Positions 7,104 to 11,595 of a stretch of 11,595 nt of DNA are shown here, in pieces (position 1 is the first letter of the stretch; the number at the start of each line of letters is the position of its first letter). Source of the DNA: Sulfurimonadaceae bacterium. Lineage in GTDB: Bacteria > Campylobacterota > Campylobacteria > Campylobacterales > Sulfurimonadaceae. Under the pieces are notes generated by a model. That model saw nothing but the letters and a program-made list of their open reading frames with translations, was not told where the DNA came from and searched no databases. Both the position numbers and the translations under genes were made by a program. The stretch is from assembly GCA_030610325.1 (NCBI GenBank), contig JAUWRZ010000033.1:1-11595 (forward strand), given 5' to 3'.

Positions 7104-7115
7104 TATTGATCAATA
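7104..7115. repeat. Perfect 12-bp palindrome TATTGATCAATA
   Basis: TATTGATCAATA equals its own reverse complement and is centred on GATC. It lies in the gap between fabH and the arginine-rich gene, about 62 nt upstream of that gene's predicted start site, a place typical of activator sites. It resembles two fused TTGAT/ATCAA half-sites but lacks the 4-nt spacer of FNR/CRP boxes, so no regulator is assigned. Confidence 0.4.
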
Positions 7116-7185
7116 AGGTGATACAAAAGGGAAAGGTCAGAAGGATAATAAAAGAGAGATCCCTCAATAGAGAGATAGTCAAACT

Positions 7186-8172
7186 CTATTTTGGAGAGAA
7201 AGGTACGAGTGCAGAACCCCAGGTAAGACCACCGCCAAAGGCATCAAGCAGCATCATCTCACCTTTTTTCAGGCCGCCTGCTTCATACAGGTCGTTCATA
7301 GCCATCGGGATCGATGCTCCTGATGTGTTACCATATTTTCCGACAGTTATCACGACCTGGTCCTCACGCATCTTCAAGGCATCACCTACCGCTTTGATAA
7401 TACGGTAGTTGGCCTGATGCGGTATGAAGTGCTCTATAGAGTCAGCTTCTATACCTGTCTCAGCAAGGATATCTTTCACATCTTTCGTCAAAGTACGAAC
7501 AGCGACTTTAAAGGTCTCATTACCTTTCATCTGCATGAACGATGACTCGGCGTCCAGACTGTCATGGACAGAACCTGTACCGCCATTTGGCGTCATAAGG
7601 AGGTCTGCGTAGGTACCATCAGCCGCTGTATGGACCTCGATGATCGCCTCGTCTTTGTTCTCAGTGGCACTGATCACAGCTGCACCGGCACCGTCTCCGA
7701 AGAGGATACAGGTACCGCGATCAGTGTAGTCAGTGATAGCACTCAGTTTCTCTGCCCCTACGATCAGGACATTCTTTTTCATCCCTGACTCGATGAAAGC
7801 TTTCGCGATACTGAGGATGTAGATGAAGCCTGTACAGGCTGCTGAGATATCAAAAGCAGTGACAGGCGGAAGTCCCAGTTTTTTCGAGATCAGTGTAGCT
7901 GTCGAAGGCATGGTGAAGTAATCAGGTGAGATCGTAGCACAGACGACCATGTCTATCTCACTCTTGTCGAGGCCAGAACGCTCTATAGCCAGCTCAGCAG
8001 CTTTTACACCAAGATCACTGGTGTGTTCATCTTCTGCAGCGATATGTCGCTCTTTTATACCGGTACGTTTTAGTATCCACTCATCTGAAGTGTCGACCAT
8101 CTTTTCGAGGTCGGCATTGGAGAGTATCTTTTCCGGGACATAGGCACCGATAGAACGAAATGCTGCATACAT
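7186..8172 (-). CDS. fabH: Beta-ketoacyl-ACP synthase III (FabH)
   Basis: FabH condenses acetyl-CoA with malonyl-ACP to start type II fatty-acid synthesis in the cytosol. The 328-residue protein is full length and has the complete catalytic triad: Cys113 in SAACTGF, His252 in [10 protein letters not shown] and Asn282 in [12 protein letters not shown]. It also has the N-terminal [11 protein letters not shown] block, the substrate region [10 protein letters not shown] (30-39) and the C-terminal glycine-rich FGGGLTWGS (312-320). The ATG at 8172 has AAGGA about 9 nt upstream and lies 12 nt after the plsX stop, making it the last gene of the ndk-to-fabH operon. The plsX-fabH pairing is common in bacteria and couples fatty-acid initiation to phospholipid synthesis. 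No strong terminator is visible after it. Confidence 0.97.
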   Translation of the reverse strand: MYAAFRSIGAYVPEKILSNADLEKMVDTSDEWILKRTGIKERHIAAEDEHTSDLGVKAAELAIERSGLDKSEIDMVVCATISPDYFTMPSTATLISKKLGLPPVTAFDISAACTGFIYILSIAKAFIESGMKKNVLIVGAEKLSAITDYTDRGTCILFGDGAGAAVISATENKDEAIIEVHTAADGTYADLLMTPNGGTGSVHDSLDAESSFMQMKGNETFKVAVRTLTKDVKDILAETGIEADSIEHFIPHQANYRIIKAVGDALKMREDQVVITVGKYGNTSGASIPMAMNDLYEAGGLKKGEMMLLDAFGGGLTWGSALVPFSPK

Positions 8173-8184
8173 GATTCTTATTCC

Positions 8185-9183
8185 TTATTCTGCTGCCATC
8201 TGGGCAAGACGTTTCTCAATATGCTCATTGACACCTGTGTCTACGTAGCGTATTGCCTGAAAGATCGCGTTCTTGACAGCTTTGGGATTACTCTTTCCAT
8301 GGCTGACTATCGCACAGCCGTTTATGCCGATCAGTGGAGCTCCACCGATCTCAGCATAATCGATCTCTTTTTTGAGGAGTTTAAAGACTTTTCTCATTAG
8401 AAGTGCTCCGGTGATCGCTACCGGTGACTTACGGATATACTCTTTGATAAAGAAACTGATAGTCGACGCAACACCTTCGGATGACTTCAGGACCAGATTA
8501 CCGATAAAGCCGTCACAGACGATGACATCACAAGAGCCGTTGAAGATATCACTACCTTCGACATTTCCCTTAAAGCCTTCGTGCCCTTTAAGCAGTTTAA
8601 ATGCTGCTTTTGTGACTTCATTGCCCTTGGACTCCTCTTCACCATTGGTGAGAAGTCCGATACTCGGGACTTCGATGCCCAAAAGATCCTGTGCGTAGTA
8701 CTGGCCCATCACAGCGAACTCTCTAAGGTTCTTGGCATCACAGTCTACGTTCGCACCGACATCAAGCAGTACGCTTCGACGACCTGTCCTCGTCGGCATC
8801 AATGTGACAAGTGCCGGACGTGAGACCCCTTTCAGGCGCCCCATGCGTAGGGTAGCAAGTGTCATCGTCGCTCCACTGTGACCTGCAGACACAACACCGT
8901 CTGCCTCACCTTTTCGGACAAGGTCCACAGCTTTATAGATAGAGCTCTCTTTTCGTTTAAGCGCATCGGTAGCTGAGTCACCCATATCTATGACATCACT
9001 GGCGTCTACAATGGAGATGTTATTTTTATAACCCTTGGGTAACAGAGATAATATCTTCTTTCTATCGCCAACCAAGATCGGTATAAAACGTTCCGCTTTA
9101 AGTGCCTGAACTGCACCTTTTACAATCGGAGCAGGACCGAAGTCTCCGCCCATCGCGTCTATTGCGATCTTGACCATTGCCAT
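8185..9183 (-). CDS. plsX: Phosphate acyltransferase PlsX
   Basis: PlsX makes acyl-phosphate from acyl-ACP and phosphate, the acyl donor for PlsY in phosphatidic-acid synthesis; it acts at the inner face of the membrane. At 332 residues it is a normal length. Family blocks are IAIDAMGGDFGPAPIVKGA (6-24), the stretch ADGVVSAGHSGATMTLATLR, LLDVGANVDC, GLLTNGEEESKGNEV, CDGFIGNLVLK and EIGGAPLIGINGCAIVSHG. Two start codons are possible: ATG at 9183 (MAMVKIAIDAMGG) or ATG at 9177 (MVKIAIDAMGG, closer to the usual family start). Neither has a strong ribosome site; GGTGAG in the end of rpmF lies about 12 nt before the first. The rpmF stop is 3 nt upstream, so translation is probably coupled. Confidence 0.97.
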   Translation of the reverse strand: MAMVKIAIDAMGGDFGPAPIVKGAVQALKAERFIPILVGDRKKILSLLPKGYKNNISIVDASDVIDMGDSATDALKRKESSIYKAVDLVRKGEADGVVSAGHSGATMTLATLRMGRLKGVSRPALVTLMPTRTGRRSVLLDVGANVDCDAKNLREFAVMGQYYAQDLLGIEVPSIGLLTNGEEESKGNEVTKAAFKLLKGHEGFKGNVEGSDIFNGSCDVIVCDGFIGNLVLKSSEGVASTISFFIKEYIRKSPVAITGALLMRKVFKLLKKEIDYAEIGGAPLIGINGCAIVSHGKSNPKAVKNAIFQAIRYVDTGVNEHIEKRLAQMAAE

Positions 9184-9186
9184 AGG

Positions 9187-9336
9187 TTACTTGTACTCAC
9201 CAGTAGTCGGGTTGACATGGTGAGGCAACTTATAAGTGCCGTCTTTGTCTTTGACCGGGCGCGCCAGTGTGATCTTGTAATGTGTTCTACGCTTTGCAGA
9301 ACGGGTATGTGATACGCGTCTTTTAGGTACTGCCAT
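9187..9336 (-). CDS. rpmF: 50S ribosomal protein L32
   Basis: A 49-residue gene reading [17 protein letters not shown] at its start and ending [11 protein letters not shown], a textbook L32 of the Campylobacterota type. It lacks the zinc-binding CxxC pairs found in some L32 proteins (no cysteine at all). L32 is a late-assembling protein of the large subunit near the peptidyl-transferase region. The ATG at 9336 follows AAAGGA with 6-nt spacing. It lies between DUF177 and plsX; the DUF177-rpmF-plsX order is widely conserved in bacteria. Confidence 0.97.
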   Translation of the reverse strand: MAVPKRRVSHTRSAKRRTHYKITLARPVKDKDGTYKLPHHVNPTTGEYK

Positions 9337-9364
9337 ATTAAATCCTTTCTATTTTCTGTACTCT

Positions 9365-9721
9365 CTACAGATTGTTTTCTCTACACTGTTCGCATCTATG
9401 ATAATCGCTTTTTATCAGCTCTATCTCTGAGTGCAAAAGTTCATCCATGTCGATCTTATCATCCATCTCGACTATATCGAGTCCGTTATCCGAACCGCTA
9501 TATATACCGTCAAAAAGGAGTAGGTCGATCTTATCATCCAGCATTATATCGAATTGTTCAGCACAAATGTCACAGGCAACAGAAAGTCTCCCTTCCAAGA
9601 GTGCCTTCATCTGAAAAAGTGCGCCCTCTTTATGCGCGAGCGTCCCTTTCAGCGTGATATCCTCTCTTGCGAGTTCAAACGGTTGAGGGGTCTTTCCTAC
9701 ATGTCTGAACGGAATATACAT
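9365..9721 (-). CDS. DUF177 / YceD-family protein, rRNA-accumulation type
   Basis: A 118-residue acidic cytosolic protein whose position directly before rpmF and domain pattern identify DUF177. In E. coli (YceD) and plants this family is needed for normal 23S rRNA accumulation, though the mechanism is unclear. The core signature GRLSVACDICAEQF (44-57) contains the first CxxC (C50, C53); a second CxxC (C110, C113) is near the end in HRCEQC. Together they could bind one metal ion, which is an inference. The start at 9721 lies 6 nt after the ndk stop and has no visible Shine-Dalgarno, so expression likely depends on ribosomes finishing ndk. The next ATG in frame is too far in (codon 38) to be the start. 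Confidence 0.85.
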   Translation of the reverse strand: MYIPFRHVGKTPQPFELAREDITLKGTLAHKEGALFQMKALLEGRLSVACDICAEQFDIMLDDKIDLLLFDGIYSGSDNGLDIVEMDDKIDMDELLHSEIELIKSDYHRCEQCRENNL

Positions 9722-9727
9722 AGATGC

Positions 9728-10141
9728 TTAAGAGATATCTCTGTCTGCGAAAAAGAAGCTGATCTCTATCGCTGCGTTCTCAACTGAATCACTTCCGTGA
9801 ACTGCATTAGCATCGATGTTCTCTGCAAAATCTGCACGGATAGTACCAGCTGCAGCTTCTTGAGGGTTAGTCGCACCCATCAGGTCACGATTCTTCTGCA
9901 TAGCGTCTTCGCCTTCAAGGACAGAGACGACCACTGGGCCACTAGTCATAAAGTCAACAAGGTCGTTGAAAAAAGGACGCTCACTATGAATACCGTAAAA
10001 CGTCTCTGCGTCTTTACGAGACAGTCGAAGCTTTCTAGTTGCTGCGATCTTAAGACCATTGCTCTCAAAGCGGTCCAAGATCTTACCGATAACACCTTTT
10101 GCTACTGCATCAGGCTTGATGATAGATAACGTACGTTCCAT
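9728..10141 (-). CDS. ndk: Nucleoside diphosphate kinase
   Basis: Ndk transfers the gamma phosphate of ATP to other nucleoside diphosphates, balancing NTP and dNTP pools in the cytosol. The ATG at 10141 gives [13 protein letters not shown], the canonical N-terminus, preceded by TAGGAG with good spacing. A TTG one codon upstream is in frame but not needed. The protein has 137 residues, the usual size. The phosphohistidine is H115 in NAVHGSDS; the family blocks [19 protein letters not shown] and the [19 protein letters not shown] region are intact. It is the first gene of the ndk-DUF177-rpmF-plsX-fabH operon and has a TATAAT promoter about 45 nt upstream. Confidence 0.97.
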   Translation of the reverse strand: MERTLSIIKPDAVAKGVIGKILDRFESNGLKIAATRKLRLSRKDAETFYGIHSERPFFNDLVDFMTSGPVVVSVLEGEDAMQKNRDLMGATNPQEAAAGTIRADFAENIDANAVHGSDSVENAAIEISFFFADRDIS

Positions 10142-10153
10142 CAAATCTCCTAC

Positions 10154-10170
10154 ATAAATATTATATTTAT
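10154..10170. repeat. Perfect inverted repeat in the ndk leader
   Basis: ATAAATAT (10154-10161) and ATATTTAT (10163-10170) are perfect 8-bp arms around one central base. It lies between the predicted ndk start site (about 10178) and the ribosome binding site (about 10146-10150). It could be an operator, but all-A/T palindromes arise readily by chance in an AT-rich leader. Confidence 0.4.
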
Positions 10171-10184
10171 AAAAATAGAGTGCG

Positions 10185-10190
10185 ATTATA
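10185..10190 (-). promoter_or_regulatory. -10 box (TATAAT) of the ndk-fabH operon
   Basis: The minus strand reads TATAAT with a T-rich stretch (ATATTTTTTCGA) immediately upstream, the style of Campylobacterota sigma-70 promoters, which often lack a clear -35. It predicts a start near 10178 and a 37-nt leader. It lies in the 166-nt gap between the fdxA terminator side and ndk. Confidence 0.65.
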
Positions 10191-10278
10191 TCGAAAAAAT
10201 ATTGTGGATTGGTTAAAGTTGGGAAAATATTGAAGTTTTACTCAGTAGATGTAGAAGTTCTTACTCTTTATATTGCTT

Positions 10279-10305
10279 ATAAAGCACCGTAGAACGGCGC
10301 TTTAT
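10279..10305 (-). terminator. Hairpin terminator of the ferredoxin gene
   Basis: On the minus-strand RNA a 12-bp stem with one G-U pair forms: the arm AUAAAGCGCCGU, a UCU loop, then ACGGUGCUUUAU. It starts 2 nt after the ferredoxin stop codon. The 3' arm ends in CUUUAU but no long U tract follows, so termination may be partial or the hairpin may instead stabilise the mRNA end. Confidence 0.7.
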
Positions 10306-10307
10306 GA

Positions 10308-10592
10308 CTACTCGACAACAGGCTCTAGGTTTGTGCGCTGCTCATCAGTAATATCTTCACGGTGCTCAGGACTTTCGCCGATCGCAGCCCATGTGATACA
10401 GCCTTCTGTAGGACATGAAGTAGCACATGCTGGTTCATCGTGGTGACCAACACACTCTACACATTTGTCTTCATATACGTAGTATATCTCTTCACCCGTC
10501 GGGTTATCATCTTCGTCAACGATCGCTTCTACTGGGCACTCATCGATACACGCACCACAGTTGATACAAGTATCATTAATTATTACTGCCAT
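10308..10592 (-). CDS. fdxA: 2[4Fe-4S] ferredoxin (FdxA, Allochromatium type)
   Basis: A 94-residue soluble electron carrier. The first cluster motif is C9xxC12xxC15xxxC19P. The second is C44xxC47, then an 8-residue loop (VGHHDEPA), C56xxxC60P; this loop and the extended C-terminus mark the Allochromatium-type ferredoxins. C65 is an extra cysteine. The ATG at 10592 has TAGGAG with 5-nt spacing. From established work, as I recall, C. jejuni FdxA is iron-induced and involved in aerotolerance, and sits directly upstream of ndk as here. In this group such ferredoxins are candidate partners of 2-oxoacid:ferredoxin oxidoreductases. It has its own candidate promoter and terminator, so it is probably transcribed alone. 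Confidence 0.95.
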   Translation of the reverse strand: MAVIINDTCINCGACIDECPVEAIVDEDDNPTGEEIYYVYEDKCVECVGHHDEPACATSCPTEGCITWAAIGESPEHREDITDEQRTNLEPVVE

Positions 10593-10619
10593 GTAGTCTC
10601 CTATATTTTGGTTTCGAAG

Positions 10620-10625
10620 ACTATA
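10620..10625 (-). promoter_or_regulatory. Candidate -10 box for fdxA
   Basis: The minus strand reads TATAGT 28 nt upstream of the fdxA ATG, preceded by an A/T-rich stretch (TTTAAAAATCTAAG). The leader would be very short, about 20 nt. Prediction by eye; no iron-regulator box was identified with confidence. Confidence 0.45.
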
Positions 10626-10818
10626 CCACTTAGATTTTTAAAGGTACCTAAAAAGTAATGTCTACGTCACAAATAAGAGCACGTTTTGTAACGCTTTACT
10701 ATATATGAGACAAGTGTAAAAACCATCCATGTCATAGAGTGAAAAAATCATTAAAAAAGTAGGTAAATATACGTCAACCCGTTATAAAGGTCTATTATAG
10801 TGAGAGATGCTTGAAAAA

Positions 10819-10905
10819 GCGTGACGATTACAGGATTTTAGATTAGAGAAAGAACGTCTTAACAGCGCGTGACAGTTGCAAGATTTAGAGCGAAGCAATA
10901 AACGC
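10819..10905. repeat. Degenerate tandem repeat, two units about 48 nt apart
   Basis: Two imperfect copies start with GCGTGAC at 10819 and 10867. After that, the first reads GATTACAGGATTTTAGA and the second AGTTGCAAGATTTAGAG; both then run through a purine-rich stretch to AACG (to about 10857 and 10904). By eye about two thirds of positions match. The second copy ends in short arms CGCTGT and TGTCAC that are complementary to ACAGCG (10862-10867) and GTGACA (10869-10874). The sequence looks more GC-rich and structured than its surroundings, which suggests a dispersed intergenic repeat. Confidence 0.5.
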
Positions 10906-10971
10906 CGCTGTGTCACCACTAATGTCTATACGACTTCTACTGAAAACAACAGTTAAAGAAATCAGAAATAG

Positions 10972-11000
10972 CCCTTCGTCTAAACAGTTCGAACGAAGGG
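10972..11000 (-). terminator. Hairpin terminator of metK
   Basis: Perfect 8-bp arms CCCTTCGT (10972-10979) and ACGAAGGG (10993-11000) around a 13-nt loop, starting 10 nt after the metK stop. On the minus strand the stem is followed by GCTATTTCTGATTT, a moderately U-rich tail, consistent with an intrinsic terminator. Confidence 0.65.
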
Positions 11001-11010
11001 TCTAAGGAGT

Positions 11011-11595
11011 TCAAATCCCCAAATAAGCCTTAATAACATCCACCTTATCCGTACGTTCCCAGGTAAACTCCGGCAATTCACGGCCAAAGTGTCCATAAGC
11101 CGCAGTCTTACGGTAGATAGGACGAAGCAGGTCTAGCGAATCAATGATCCCTTTCGGTGTCAACTCAAAGTTATCCTTGACACACTGCTCTATCTTCTCT
11201 TCTGAGACGACTCCCGTACCATGTGTGTTTACCATGATAGAGACCGGTTCGACCACACCGATGGCGTAAGCCACCTGGATCGTCACACGGTCACACGCAC
11301 CTGCAGCGACAAGGTTCTTAGCCACATAACGCGCGGCATAAGCAGCAGAACGGTCTACTTTGGTCGGGTCTTTACCACTGAAGGCACCACCGCCATGCGG
11401 GCAGGCACCACCATAGGTATCTACAATGATCTTACGACCAGTCAGACCGGCATCACCCTGTGGTCCACCGATGACGAACTTGCCTGTCGGGTTGATGTGA
11501 TACTTCACATCTTTGCTTAACAAGTCAGCAGGGATCACTTTCTTGATGACCTCTTCGATGATGTCTTTATGAAGCTGCGCCTGATCGACATCAGC
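11011..11595 (-). CDS. metK: S-adenosylmethionine synthetase, C-terminal part (5' end outside window)
   Basis: The frame is open to the right window edge and encodes the last 194 residues of MetK; the start codon is not in the window. MetK makes S-adenosylmethionine from methionine and ATP, the cell's main methyl donor. Clear signatures are [30 protein letters not shown] and the glycine-rich [23 protein letters not shown], which carry ATP/phosphate and metal/potassium-binding residues in this family. The C-terminal end ([19 protein letters not shown]) is also typical. It is followed by its own hairpin terminator and a 418-nt gap before fdxA, on the same strand, as expected for the metK-ndk neighbourhood in Campylobacterota. 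Confidence 0.96.
   Translation of the reverse strand, partial: ADVDQAQLHKDIIEEVIKKVIPADLLSKDVKYHINPTGKFVIGGPQGDAGLTGRKIIVDTYGGACPHGGGAFSGKDPTKVDRSAAYAARYVAKNLVAAGACDRVTIQVAYAIGVVEPVSIMVNTHGTGVVSEEKIEQCVKDNFELTPKGIIDSLDLLRPIYRKTAAYGHFGRELPEFTWERTDKVDVIKAYLGI

Larger units (their letters stand above)
10593..11010. other. 418-nt intergenic region between metK and fdxA
   Basis: No open reading frame of useful length, tRNA or known RNA family was recognised. From left to right it holds the fdxA promoter area (about 10600-10660), a featureless AT-rich stretch (about 10660-10815), a degenerate tandem repeat (10819-10905), and the metK hairpin terminator (10972-11000). Confidence 0.6.

Noticed and set aside
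7166..7190. AATAGAG/CTCTATT hairpin as the fabH terminator
   Set aside because: It is only 7 A/T-rich pairs, overlaps the fabH stop codon, and is not followed by a U tract on the minus strand.
7106..7408. Plus-strand open frame antisense to the fabH 3' end
   Set aside because: It starts with TTG, has no ribosome site, and most of it lies antisense to a well-conserved fabH; the encoded sequence resembles no family.
10142..10144. In-frame TTG one codon upstream of the ndk ATG as the start
   Set aside because: The ATG gives the canonical [11 protein letters not shown] start and has the better spacing to the AGGAG site.
10819..10905. CRISPR array
   Set aside because: There are only two diverged units with no distinct spacers, and no cas genes are present in the window.

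Overview
The window looks like a chromosome segment of a Campylobacterota (Epsilonproteobacteria) member, most likely a Sulfurovum/Sulfurimonas-type environmental bacterium. The main evidence is the minus-strand run fdxA - ndk - DUF177 - rpmF - plsX - fabH with metK just upstream. As I recall, this order is shared by Helicobacter pylori (metK-ndk-hypothetical-rpmF-plsX-fabH) and Campylobacter jejuni (fdxA-ndk-hypothetical-rpmF-plsX-fabH). The genus is an inference; the phylum is well supported.

Layout. Bases 1-3548 (minus): a large membrane signalling protein with two periplasmic solute-binding domains, a degenerate GGDEF domain and an apparently intact EAL domain. It is followed by the start of a membrane-anchored SIMPL-domain protein that runs off the left edge. 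Bases 3549-3924: a divergent intergenic region with a candidate promoter on each strand, a 9-bp-arm inverted repeat and a small palindrome. Bases 3925-6116 (plus): a tight two-gene operon of a four-helix DoxX/HvfX-like membrane protein and a membrane-anchored, FMN-binding glutamate-synthase-like oxidoreductase lacking the glutaminase domain. Bases 6126-7017 (minus, convergent with that operon): three small genes in a probable operon: a 94-aa arginine-rich membrane-anchored protein, a HIT-family nucleotide hydrolase overlapping its end, and an 83-aa protein of unknown function.

Bases 7186-10141 (minus): the housekeeping operon ndk - DUF177 - rpmF - plsX - fabH, linking nucleotide metabolism, a ribosomal protein and the start of phospholipid and fatty-acid synthesis. 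It has a clear TATAAT promoter before ndk. Bases 10308-10592 (minus): a 2[4Fe-4S] ferredoxin closed by a strong hairpin terminator. Bases 10593-11010: a 418-nt intergenic region with a degenerate tandem repeat. Bases 11011-11595 (minus): the C-terminal part of metK, with its own hairpin terminator.

Most of the window is conserved core genome. The least explained parts are the DoxX/glutamate-synthase-like pair, the arginine-rich small membrane protein, the GGDEF-degenerate sensor, and the repeat between fdxA and metK. I found no CRISPR array, tRNA, rRNA, insertion sequence or phage gene. Promoters were picked by eye and are tentative.
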